DNA from: Candidatus Pantoea gossypiicola
GTDB taxonomy: Bacteria; Pseudomonadota; Gammaproteobacteria; Enterobacterales; Enterobacteriaceae
Assembly: GCF_008632075.1 (NCBI RefSeq)
Contig: NZ_VWVM01000007.1
Location: 1-64,000, forward strand
Direction of reading: 5' to 3'
DNA length: 64,000 nt
The notes beneath the pieces are model-generated. The model ran no database searches. It was not told the DNA's origin and saw only the letters and a program-made list of their open reading frames with translations. A program made the position numbers and the translations under genes. Every line of letters begins with the position of its first letter. Position 1 is the stretch's first letter. Positions 43,189 to 51,244 of this stretch are shown piece after piece.

Positions 43189-43726
43189 TAGCCATCTCCT
43201 GCACCTCTGCCCGCAATGAAAAGCGATAATGACTATCAGCCTGACGCTTAACGCTGCCCTGCCTCACCTGGCCAAACAGGGCGATGGTGGTTAACTGCTC
43301 ACGGAAATGCTGGACCGCCGCCATATCCTGCGCCAGCCCCTCCAGCGTGAGACGATTGTCGAGCTTCTCCAGCCGGGTCAGCCAGGCGGTGTCAGGCAGT
43401 AACGCGGGTAAATCGATCCAGAACTGATGCCATGCGGCCAGTTGCACAGACTGCTGGCGCTGCTTCGCCTGCTGTTTTTGCACTACCGTGAGCTGCGCCA
43501 GTAACGTTTTCTGCTGCGCCAGTTGTGCGTCCAGGTTTTGCAGTACCTGCTGCTGCTCCCTGCTAGTCTGCGCCACCTGCTTACGCGCCTGACAGATGCG
43601 CCAGCTTTGCTGTATGACTCCCACCAGAACAGCACCCAGCATCAGTGACAGCACGATAAGGCTCTGTCGCCGCTGCTGTTGCTGACGGCGCTGCCGCCAC
43701 GGCAGCAGATTCACGGCGACCATCAT
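43181..43726 (-). CDS. hofN: HofN, PilN-like protein
   Basis: A 181-residue bitopic protein. The N-terminal AVNLLPWRQRRQQQ is the PilN motif that contacts PilM, followed by a membrane segment (about 24-42) and a coiled-coil periplasmic part. It overlaps hofM by 4 bases. Two adjacent Met codons can serve as start. Confidence 0.88.
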   Translation of the reverse strand: MMVAVNLLPWRQRRQQQQRRQSLIVLSLMLGAVLVGVIQQSWRICQARKQVAQTSREQQQVLQNLDAQLAQQKTLLAQLTVVQKQQAKQRQQSVQLAAWHQFWIDLPALLPDTAWLTRLEKLDNRLTLEGLAQDMAAVQHFREQLTTIALFGQVRQGSVKRQADSHYRFSLRAEVQEMANE

Positions 43727-44529
43727 TTATCTCCATCGCGTATCGCCAGCCCGGCCGCCAGCGCAAAGGCACCCGGACTTTCCGGTAACGGCGGCTGTTT
43801 ATAACGGAACAGATCAAAGGGGGAAAACGCGCGAGCGTCAGCGGGCAGCGCAGAATTATCGGCTGAGCACCAGGCGACAGAACGGGCATCGGGGAAAGAC
43901 TGCTGCTGCAGTGCCGCAAGCGAAGTGGCTTCGCCGTTCTCAGCCGCGGTATGCACATCGCTCCAGAGCCACCGGTTATCCTGCTGCAGCACCAGTACCT
44001 CACCCTCCTGCAGCGCGGCCTGGTGGGCTAACCGCCTGAGCGCTTCGGTAGTCAGTTCAAACACCTGCGGCTTTAAACCCGCCTGCAGCAGTGGCGCTGC
44101 CCACTGGTCTATAATCTCCAGCCGGGCCGCCGTGACGCAGAGCTGACCGCTCTGTGCATCGGCCCGATAATCCAGCGCCAGCGCAGCAGGCTCCAGCGGA
44201 AAGAGACGACGTGCGGCCGCCTGCACGTAGTGCCCCAGCGCAGGCTCATTGAGCGACTGTGCGGGCAGGGAGAGCTGACGCTGCAGTACCAGCCGGGTGG
44301 GCAGCGCGACCCGCAGCGAGTAACGACGCGGCAACCGCTGACGCCAGGCTGTTAAGGCTGCCACTAATTCAGGCGAACATTGCAGCACGCCGTTTCTTAA
44401 CGTATCTTGCGGCAGCCGCTGCTGCCACCAGTGGCGTAGCTGCCAGCCATCACGATGCGGCTGGAGGGCCAGGGCACAAATCTGCCTATTCTGAATATCC
44501 AGCCCAATTTGCCAGGTATGAAAAGCCAT
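43723..44529 (-). CDS. hofM: HofM, PilM-like protein
   Basis: A 268-residue cytoplasmic protein of the PilM type (actin-like ATPase fold), first gene of hofMNOPQ. The start MAFHTWQIGLDIQNR at 44529 gives the typical first strand; a Met 14 codons upstream is less likely. Divergent from mrcA, as in E. coli. Confidence 0.9.
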   Translation of the reverse strand: MAFHTWQIGLDIQNRQICALALQPHRDGWQLRHWWQQRLPQDTLRNGVLQCSPELVAALTAWRQRLPRRYSLRVALPTRLVLQRQLSLPAQSLNEPALGHYVQAAARRLFPLEPAALALDYRADAQSGQLCVTAARLEIIDQWAAPLLQAGLKPQVFELTTEALRRLAHQAALQEGEVLVLQQDNRWLWSDVHTAAENGEATSLAALQQQSFPDARSVAWCSADNSALPADARAFSPFDLFRYKQPPLPESPGAFALAAGLAIRDGDK

Positions 44530-44646
44530 GCGCGCGATCTCCTTATCGTTCGGGAAAGATGGACATATCAAAGCGTCTGGCTTGCCTTTATACTACCGCG
44601 CGGTTGTTTATAAACTGCTCAAACGACAAGAGATGGGAAATTCCAG

Positions 44647-47196
44647 GTGAAGTTCGTAAAGTATTTATTGATCCTTGCAGTGTGTTGCATCCTGTTGGGA
44701 GCTGGCTCGATTTATGGTTTATACAAATACATAGAGCCGCAGCTGCCCGACGTAAACACGCTGAAAGATGTGCGTCTGCAAACCCCGATGCAGGTTTACA
44801 GTGCCGATGGCGATTTAATCGCCCAGTATGGCGAAATGCGCCGTATCCCTTTGACTCTGCAGCAAGTGCCACCTGTGATGGTGAAAGCGTTTATTGCGAC
44901 CGAAGACAGCCGTTTCTATGAGCACCATGGTGTTGACCCGGTGGGTATTTTCCGTGCGGCCAGCATTGCGCTGGTTTCCGGTCACGCCTCACAGGGTGCC
45001 AGTACCATCACTCAGCAGCTGGCCCGTAACTTTTTCCTGAGTCCGGAACGCACTCTGATGCGTAAAATAAAGGAAGCGTTCCTGGCGATCCGCATTGAGC
45101 AGTTGCTGAACAAAGATGAAATTCTTGAGCTTTACCTGAATAAGATCTACCTCGGCTACCGTGCTTATGGCATCGGCGCAGCTTCTCAGGTCTATTTTGG
45201 TAAGCCGGTTGACCAGCTGTCGCTGAGTGAGATGGCGATGATTGCCGGTCTGCCAAAAGCGCCGTCCACGTTTAACCCGCTTTATTCACCGAGCCGCGCC
45301 CTGTCGCGCCGCAATGTGGTGCTGGCGCGTATGCTGGATCAGCATTACATCACGCAGCAGCAGTATGACGAGGCACGTAATACGCCGCTGGTGGCGAAGT
45401 ATCACGGTCCGGAAATTGCCTTCTCTGCCCCCTATCTCAGCGAGATGGTGCGTCAGGAGATGGTGAAACGCTACGGCGACGATGCCTATACCGACGGTTA
45501 CAAGGTCTACACCACTGTTACCCGCCGTCTGCAGGAAGCCGCTCAGACCTCGGTGCGCAATAACGTCATGGCTTACGATATGCGTCATGGCTATCGCGGC
45601 CCGACCAGCGTCCTGTGGAAAGTGGGTGAACCTGCCTGGGATCAGACAAAGATTGAGAAGGCGCTGAAGCCGCTGCCGGTCTATGGACCGTTGCATCCGG
45701 CCGTGGTCACAGAAGCACGCAGTGATGAAGCGACCGTGATGCTGAAAGATGGCAGCAATGTGTCGCTGGCACTGGCGGGTGTGCGCTGGGCACGTCCTTA
45801 TAAGTCTGACACCGTGCAGGGCCCGACGCCGAAAAGCGTGACGCAGGTCCTGCAGGCTGGCCAGCAGATCTGGGTGCGTAAAGTGGGTGACGACTGGTGG
45901 CTGGGCCAGGTGCCGGATGTGAACTCGGCGCTGGTCTCACTGGATCCAAATGATGGTGCGGTGCGCGCGCTGGTGGGCGGTTTCGCCTTTAACCAGAGCA
46001 TGTTTAACCGTGCGACCCAGGCGCTGCGCCAGGTCGGTTCTAACATCAAACCTTTCCTCTATACCGCTGCCATGGATCGCGGCCTGACGCTCGCTTCCAT
46101 CCTTAACGATGTGCCGATTTCCCGCTGGGATGCGGGTGCGGGTGCTGACTGGCGTCCGAAGAACTCCCCGCCGACGTATGATGGCCCGATTCGTCTGCGT
46201 CAGGGACTCGGCCAGTCGAAAAACGTCGTCATGGTACGTGCGATGCGTGCGATGGGCGTGGACTACGCCGCAGAGTATCTGCAGCGCTTTGGTTTCCCGG
46301 CTCAGAATATTGTGCACACCGAGTCGCTGGCATTGGGTGCGGCCTCATTCACACCGTTACAGGTGGTTCGCGGCTACTCCGTGATGGCAAATGGCGGCTT
46401 CCTGATCGATCCCTATTTCATTACTAAAATTGAGAACGAACAGGGCGGCACCGTATTTGAAGAGAAACCGAAGATCGCCTGTCCACAGTGCAATCTGCCG
46501 GTCATCTACGGTGAGACCAAAAAAGCGCTGGCATTAAATGAAGAGAGCGTCGAGAACGTTGCCGCCTCAAATAACAATCAGAATCAGGCGGTTCCTCAGC
46601 CTGAACTGGAGCAGGTTCCGGCGCAGGCACAGCAGGGTGAGCAGCAATATGCGCCGCACGTGATCAATACCCCACTCACCTTCCTGATTAAGAGCGCGCT
46701 GAACAGTAATATCTTTGGTGAACCAGGCTGGATGGGAACCGGCTGGCGTGCCGGGCGTGACCTCAAGCGTAATGATATCGGCGGTAAAACCGGTACCACC
46801 AACAGCTCGAAAGACGCCTGGTTCTCAGGTTACGGCCCTGGCGTAGTGACTTCAGTCTGGATCGGTTTTGATGATGCGCGCCGCAATCTGGGCCGCAGCA
46901 CGCTCTCCGGTGCCATTCCCGATCAGATTTCGGGCTATGAAGGCGGTGCGAAGAGTGCACAACCGGCATGGGATGAGTACATGAAGAGCGCGCTGGACGG
47001 TGTACCGGTACAGCCATTAACCCCGCCGGATGGCGTGGTCACAGTGACTATTGATCGCAGCACCGGCAAGCTGGCCAATGGCGGTGGCAACACCCGTCAG
47101 GAGTACTTCATCAATGGTACCCAGCCAACCGAATATTCGGTGCATGATGTGGGTACGACGATTATGGATAACGGCGAGAGCCACGAGCTGTTCTGA
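44647..47196 (+). CDS. mrcA: Penicillin-binding protein 1A
   Basis: PBP1A is a bifunctional inner-membrane enzyme that polymerises and cross-links peptidoglycan. The 849-residue protein starts at a GTG and has a membrane segment (about residues 5-27), the transglycosylase motifs EDSRFYEHHG, GASTITQQLARN and RKIKE, and the transpeptidase with Ser465 and Lys468 (GSNIK), SKN-type SQSKN region and KTGTT. It is divergent from hofM and ends at a strong terminator. Confidence 0.97.
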   Translation: MKFVKYLLILAVCCILLGAGSIYGLYKYIEPQLPDVNTLKDVRLQTPMQVYSADGDLIAQYGEMRRIPLTLQQVPPVMVKAFIATEDSRFYEHHGVDPVGIFRAASIALVSGHASQGASTITQQLARNFFLSPERTLMRKIKEAFLAIRIEQLLNKDEILELYLNKIYLGYRAYGIGAASQVYFGKPVDQLSLSEMAMIAGLPKAPSTFNPLYSPSRALSRRNVVLARMLDQHYITQQQYDEARNTPLVAKYHGPEIAFSAPYLSEMVRQEMVKRYGDDAYTDGYKVYTTVTRRLQEAAQTSVRNNVMAYDMRHGYRGPTSVLWKVGEPAWDQTKIEKALKPLPVYGPLHPAVVTEARSDEATVMLKDGSNVSLALAGVRWARPYKSDTVQGPTPKSVTQVLQAGQQIWVRKVGDDWWLGQVPDVNSALVSLDPNDGAVRALVGGFAFNQSMFNRATQALRQVGSNIKPFLYTAAMDRGLTLASILNDVPISRWDAGAGADWRPKNSPPTYDGPIRLRQGLGQSKNVVMVRAMRAMGVDYAAEYLQRFGFPAQNIVHTESLALGAASFTPLQVVRGYSVMANGGFLIDPYFITKIENEQGGTVFEEKPKIACPQCNLPVIYGETKKALALNEESVENVAASNNNQNQAVPQPELEQVPAQAQQGEQQYAPHVINTPLTFLIKSALNSNIFGEPGWMGTGWRAGRDLKRNDIGGKTGTTNSSKDAWFSGYGPGVVTSVWIGFDDARRNLGRSTLSGAIPDQISGYEGGAKSAQPAWDEYMKSALDGVPVQPLTPPDGVVTVTIDRSTGKLANGGGNTRQEYFINGTQPTEYSVHDVGTTIMDNGESHELF

Positions 47197-47225
47197 TGTG
47201 ATATCTGTAGTATGAAATGCCCTGA

Positions 47226-47256
47226 GGCTGGTCGCTTAACGTGACCAGCCTTTTTT
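47226..47256 (+). terminator. Terminator after mrcA
   Basis: GGCTGGTC (47226-47233) pairs with GACCAGCC (47243-47250), followed by six T. Confidence 0.85.
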
Positions 47257-47478
47257 ATTCAGACAGATTTTACTTTAATGCTACGTTTCTGCAGGGAATG
47301 TTCATCTCCCGCTCCGAACTATCAGCCATACTCCCTGTTAATATTTAGGCTACTACGCTATTCATTCTCTGCGTCAAAATTACACCCTGTTAACGTACAC
47401 CTATTACTCTACTTTCTTCAGAGAAAACAGGTGATTATAAAAAATGCAAGGGGTGCGAATAATAGTGCTGTTAAAGGC

Positions 47479-47509
47479 AAAAAAAATCGGTCACCAGGTG
47501 ACCGATTTT
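47479..47509 (-). terminator. Terminator-like hairpin best read on the minus strand
   Basis: AAAATCGGTCACC (47483-47495) and GGTGACCGATTTT (47497-47509) form a perfect palindrome around one base. On the minus strand the run extends to eight T ending at 47479; on the plus strand only four T then AATTAA follow. This suggests a transcript arriving from the right on the minus strand. Confidence 0.6.
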
Positions 47510-47523
47510 AATTAACCCTTATA

Positions 47524-47604
47524 CTAATAAGGTGAAAATCTGACAAAAGGCTCCAGAATTCGAGCCAAAAAAGATAAGACTATCATTATTATAAACATCG
47601 CCAC
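47524..47604 (-). CDS. Possible 26-residue hydrophobic peptide
   Basis: A GTG-started frame (alternative ATG at 47598, 24 residues) encoding one hydrophobic segment, AMFIIMIVLSFLARILEPF, with a short polar end FVRFSPY. An AGGGA ribosome site at 47613-47617 stands 8 bases before the GTG, and a hairpin with eight T begins 15 bases after the stop. I recognise no known family. The region is AT-rich, so such a peptide could arise by chance; the case rests on the aligned ribosome site, frame and terminator. Confidence 0.3.
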   Translation of the reverse strand: MAMFIIMIVLSFLARILEPFVRFSPY

Positions 47605-47652
47605 ATTGGCTTTCCCTGATGCCAGCAAAAAACTCAATAGTGTGTTAACTCA

Positions 47653-47668
47653 AAACTGAAGTCAGTTT
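47653..47668. promoter_or_regulatory. Operator-like palindrome
   Basis: AAACTGA-AG-TCAGTTT, a perfect 7-bp inverted repeat, flanked at similar distances by two GTTAAC palindromes (47644-47649 and 47685-47690). It lies between the possible minus-strand peptide gene and the GNAT gene and could bind a dimeric regulator. Confidence 0.4.
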
Positions 47669-47796
47669 AATAGTAAAGACATTAGTTAACATGAGCAATA
47701 TTGACTCTTGCGCATTGTATATTCTCGTGATAAGAATGAAACCCAGCGATGATCTTGCCCTCACATTAATTGAATCATTTATGGATGCATTTATAT

Positions 47797-48207
47797 ATGG
47801 AAATTAAAATAGGCCACACTGAAGACGCTAAGACTGAAGAGTATATTATTCAGCGGCTTTGGCAGCATAATGAACGCTTTACCGAGATCAATATGAAAAC
47901 GCTGAATGTTATCCTGTATGACGATCAGCAAAATATCCAGGGTGGGCTGCTAGCCCATACCTGGTGCGGCACACTGGATATTCATTACCTCTGGATAGAT
48001 GATGCCTGGCGACGGCTTGGCACAGGTCGTCAATTGATGCAGGCTGCAGAAGATGAAGCGCGTAATCGAGGCTGCCATATGTCAGTAGTTGATACGCTAA
48101 GTTTTCAGGCGCGTGGTTTCTACGAAAAGCTGGGTTATCGCGTTTATGGTGAACAGGAAGGCTATGCTCAGCGCTACGCACGTTATTATCTGGCTAAAAG
48201 ATTATAA
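47797..48207 (+). CDS. GNAT-family N-acetyltransferase
   Basis: A 136-residue acetyltransferase by fold. The acetyl-CoA pyrophosphate loop is RRLGTG at residues 72-77, preceded by LDIHYLWIDDAW (motif A strand) and followed by FYEKLGYRVYG (motif B), all typical of GNAT enzymes. The substrate is unknown. The start is uncertain: ATGs at 47785 and 47797 and a TTG at 47770 share the frame, none with a strong ribosome site. First of three plus-strand genes inserted between mrcA and nudE; codon use is more AT-rich than in neighbours. Confidence 0.85.
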   Translation: MEIKIGHTEDAKTEEYIIQRLWQHNERFTEINMKTLNVILYDDQQNIQGGLLAHTWCGTLDIHYLWIDDAWRRLGTGRQLMQAAEDEARNRGCHMSVVDTLSFQARGFYEKLGYRVYGEQEGYAQRYARYYLAKRL

Positions 48208-48231
48208 TCTTAATATTTTGAGCGAGGCGCT

Positions 48232-48921
48232 ATGGACAGCCCATATCGTAATATCGATCAGTTTATTGATGCATTCGTCGCAACAGTGAATCTATTACCT
48301 ACCCCCTGGGGTCTTAAAGATGCAACATCCCGGCATCTCTATATGAATAAAGCAGCCAGGTTATATACGGGTACACCCGCGAATTTTTTATTAGAGGGTA
48401 AAAGCGATAGCGAATTCCCTACGCGCTGGAATGATTGCGCTGATCAATTCCTTGAACACGATCAACGAGTAAAAGTGCGAAGAGACTGTGTGACGGTTAT
48501 CGAAACCCACTACTGGTATGGCAAGAATTACCTCATGCCATTTATTAGCGATAAATATCCTATTTTCGGTAACCGAAAGCAGTTACTCGGCTACATCTGG
48601 AATGCACGCCCGGTAGATAACTTTAGCACGCTGAGCTTTATTGATTCAAAGAAAGTGTCTGTAATGACGACGCAGCTTGAGCATCCACTTTTTACGCCAG
48701 CCGAACTGGATGTCATCTTTTTGCTGCTAAGACGATTCAATGTTAAAGAGATCGCCCGCATTTACAACCTCAGCGTAAAAACTGTCAGTAATCGCATCAC
48801 CACGCTGTATCAAAAAGCAGGTGTGCATTCGCTACAACAATTTGAAGGCTACTGCCGTGCGGAGTCACTGGAGAATTATCTGCCAGAGCGGTTTCTCAGC
48901 ACAGGCGTTATTTATATATAA
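48232..48921 (+). CDS. PAS/LuxR-type transcriptional regulator
   Basis: A 229-residue regulator. Residues about 10-130 look like a PAS sensor domain (LPTPWGLKDATSRHLYMNKA), and the C-terminal third is a LuxR helix-turn-helix (FTPAELDVIFLLLRRFNVKEIA, then NLSVKTVSNRITTLYQKAGV). No N-acyl-homoserine lactone binding domain is evident. It lies between a GNAT gene (24-base gap) and a CodB-like permease (19-base gap), so it may control them. Base composition is AT-rich compared with the flanking core genes. Confidence 0.87.
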   Translation: MDSPYRNIDQFIDAFVATVNLLPTPWGLKDATSRHLYMNKAARLYTGTPANFLLEGKSDSEFPTRWNDCADQFLEHDQRVKVRRDCVTVIETHYWYGKNYLMPFISDKYPIFGNRKQLLGYIWNARPVDNFSTLSFIDSKKVSVMTTQLEHPLFTPAELDVIFLLLRRFNVKEIARIYNLSVKTVSNRITTLYQKAGVHSLQQFEGYCRAESLENYLPERFLSTGVIYI

Positions 48922-48940
48922 ACGGTAAGGAAACCATGTC

Positions 48941-50239
48941 GTGAGTAAATTTGATGATTATCCACTGAGCCCTGTCCCGGCAAATAGAAGACTCTCACTG
49001 CTGAGCGTGGCTATTGTGCATATGGGTATGCTGACTGCGCTGGATCAGTTTATGCTCGGCGCGGTTCTGGGCAACAGCATGACGCTGGCAGAGGCGTTTA
49101 CCGCAATCACGCTGGCCAGCCTGCTGTTTGGCGTGCTGACTTTTGCGCTCGGCTATGCAGGAATGCGTGAGGGACTGCCGGGGAGCTTGCTGGCGCGCTG
49201 GTGTGGTTTTGGCCGCCACGGCTCAGTGCTGATAGGCATGCTGGTTGCAATCAGCCTGCTGGGCTGGTTCGGCATTCAGAATGCGGTATTTGCCCGCTCG
49301 CTGAGCTATGCCCTGAACGGCAAACTCAGCTTTGCAGAGTCGGCCGCACTCTCAGGTACCGTGTTGACGTTACTGGTTACCTTTGGCTTTAAGGCGCTGC
49401 GCTTTACCGCACGCATTGCGGTTCCGCTTTTCATCGCGCTGGTCGGCTGGATTTTCTGGCACGCATTCCACGGCCAGTCTGGCCAGAACATACCGCCGGT
49501 TATCGCCAGCCAGGCCATTACTGTAAGCGCCGCGATGACCATGGTGATTGGCGGCGCAATTCTTGCCAGCCTGATGACGCCTGACCTGACGCGCTTCTCA
49601 CGTAACGGCAAAGATGTGTTTGCCATCACGCTGCTGACCATTATGGCGGGCGAATATGGGGTCAATGGCGTAGCTATTCTTATTGCCAGAGAATTGCAGA
49701 CCTCAGATATCATCGCGATTATTACGCAAACCACCAGCTCACTGGGTTTGCTGGCTGTCGTTTTTTCGACCCTGCGCATTAATGACCTGAATCTCTATTC
49801 ATCCACGCTGGGCATCGCTAACGCGATTGAAGGCGTGACCGGCTATAAACCACGTTATCAGATGATTACGCTGCTGCTGGGAATGCTCGGTACACTCTGT
49901 TCAGTTTTCGGGATTCTCGATCGCTTTGTCGATTTTCTGGAACTGCTGGGCGTCATCTTCCCACCGATACTGGGCGTAATGATCGTTGACTACTACGTAC
50001 TGAAAACTGAACGACAGACGCTGGCGCTCAGTCGTACCAGCGATGCCTTACCGGCAACCTCCCAGCTTATTGGCTGGCCCGCGCTGATCGCCAGCGTCGC
50101 AGGTGCAGCCACGGGTCTGCTGGTTGAGCGCGGCGTACCGGTGCTTAATTCAATGCTTGTCGCGTGTGTCATTTACCTGCTGACCGCGCCACTCTTAAAG
50201 CGATCATCGTCCTTACAGGAAAAAGTTACTGCTGAATAA
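48941..50239 (+). CDS. NCS1-family permease, CodB-like
   Basis: A 432-residue membrane protein with about twelve hydrophobic segments, resembling cytosine permease CodB (opening DDYPLSPVPANRRLS, then GYAGMREGLPGSLLARWCGFG). Cytosine or another nucleobase or related heterocycle is the likely substrate. The start is a GTG at 48941 with AAGGA 9 bases upstream; a nearby ATG at 48936 runs into a stop after two codons. codA lies 19 kb away, so a split cod system is possible. Ends at a terminator shared with nudE. Confidence 0.87.
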   Translation: MSKFDDYPLSPVPANRRLSLLSVAIVHMGMLTALDQFMLGAVLGNSMTLAEAFTAITLASLLFGVLTFALGYAGMREGLPGSLLARWCGFGRHGSVLIGMLVAISLLGWFGIQNAVFARSLSYALNGKLSFAESAALSGTVLTLLVTFGFKALRFTARIAVPLFIALVGWIFWHAFHGQSGQNIPPVIASQAITVSAAMTMVIGGAILASLMTPDLTRFSRNGKDVFAITLLTIMAGEYGVNGVAILIARELQTSDIIAIITQTTSSLGLLAVVFSTLRINDLNLYSSTLGIANAIEGVTGYKPRYQMITLLLGMLGTLCSVFGILDRFVDFLELLGVIFPPILGVMIVDYYVLKTERQTLALSRTSDALPATSQLIGWPALIASVAGAATGLLVERGVPVLNSMLVACVIYLLTAPLLKRSSSLQEKVTAE

Positions 50240-50244
50240 AGCAA

Positions 50245-50269
50245 AAACGCGCCTGTAGCAGGCGCGTTT
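50245..50269. terminator. Bidirectional terminator between permease gene and nudE
   Basis: Perfect 11-bp stem AAACGCGCCTG (50245-50255) with CAGGCGCGTTT (50259-50269), loop TAG, followed by CTTTTCTC on the plus strand and TTGCTTTA on the minus strand. Confidence 0.8.
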
Positions 50270-50289
50270 CTTTTCTCAGCCGTTAGGCT

Positions 50290-50853
50290 TCAGTAATTCA
50301 GCCGCCCCTGTTTCACCAGCCATTCGCGTGCCATAAACAGCGCACTGACATTGCGTGCCTCGCGGAAGTCGGGTTCGTCCAGCAGCGACAGCATATCGCT
50401 TAGCGGCCAGCGGTGGACAATCAGCGGCTCCGGCTCATCGCCTTCCAGCTTTTCAGCGTAGAGACCTTCCGCTATCACAATATTCATCTTGCTGGAAAAA
50501 TAGGAGGGGGCCATGGTGAGCTTGCCCAGCGTGGTGAGCTGTTCGGCACCAAAACCCACCTCTTCTTTGAGTTCACGCACCGCCGCTTCATTCACGGTTT
50601 CACCTGCATCGATCAGCCCTTTAGGAAAACCCAGCTCGTAGGTTTCCAGTCCGACGGCATATTCCTGAATCAGGATCAGATGGTCATCGATAATCGGCAC
50701 AATCATCACCGCTTCACGCTCAGAGGGCTTCATCCGCTCATAAACGCGATGCGCCCCATTGCTGAAAGCCAGATCGACCGACTCAATAGTGAATAACCGT
50801 GAACGTGCCACGGCGGTGATATTGAGGATGTCAGGTTTTTTTGGAGTTTTCAT
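50290..50853 (-). CDS. nudE: ADP-compounds Nudix hydrolase NudE
   Basis: NudE hydrolyses ADP-ribose, Ap3A and NADH-type compounds to AMP plus the other half. The 187-residue protein has the Nudix box with GLIDAGETVNEAAVRELKEE followed by VGF. In E. coli it lies next to mrcA; here three genes separate them. Divergent from igaA across a 391-base gap. Confidence 0.95.
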   Translation of the reverse strand: MKTPKKPDILNITAVARSRLFTIESVDLAFSNGAHRVYERMKPSEREAVMIVPIIDDHLILIQEYAVGLETYELGFPKGLIDAGETVNEAAVRELKEEVGFGAEQLTTLGKLTMAPSYFSSKMNIVIAEGLYAEKLEGDEPEPLIVHRWPLSDMLSLLDEPDFREARNVSALFMAREWLVKQGRLNY

Positions 50854-51244
50854 ATCAGCCTCAAATTATTCTGCGCCGGCTATCTTGAGCGAATTAGCAT
50901 ACCTAACCACAGGCAATTGTGCGACAGTCACACAGTGCCGTTATCGTTGCACAGACTATAGCGATTGAATAACAGCCTTTGGTTATCAGTTAAGACTAAA
51001 TTTGCATTAGTCAATATGCTGCGATAAGTTTCAGATAATACCGATATTTAATCCAGTCTGTGCCAGTTACCATTCGGACAAGGCAGGGTTTAACAAATGC
51101 CAGTCAGATATACGTTGGCACTATTTCATCGGGTGCCTGACTCCTCAGGGTTATATAATCTTCCGGAATGCCTCTTTTATAGTGAGCATAACCGGAGGCG
51201 AAAGTTTAAAGTGAAGGCAGCATTTTGGCTGAATTGAGCAGAGC
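50854..51244. promoter_or_regulatory. nudE/igaA divergent promoter region
   Basis: A 391-base AT-rich gap. A perfect TATAAT at 51154-51159 could be the igaA -10 element, but no good -35 hexamer lies at the right distance. No gene, repeat or terminator is seen. Confidence 0.4.

Larger units (their letters stand above)
47197..47796. other. AT-rich intergenic region with terminators and an operator-like palindrome
   Basis: A 600-base gap, richer in A and T than its surroundings. It holds the mrcA terminator, a 13-bp perfect hairpin at 47483-47509 with eight T on the minus strand, a smaller hairpin at 47548-47565, a possible 26-codon minus-strand gene (47524-47604), and a 16-base palindrome at 47653-47668. 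A plus-strand frame at 47278-47511 is not supported. Confidence 0.6.

Noticed and set aside
47278-47511. 77-codon plus-strand frame after mrcA
   Set aside because: No family resemblance, odd composition, no clear ribosome site, and it runs through the 47483-47509 hairpin.
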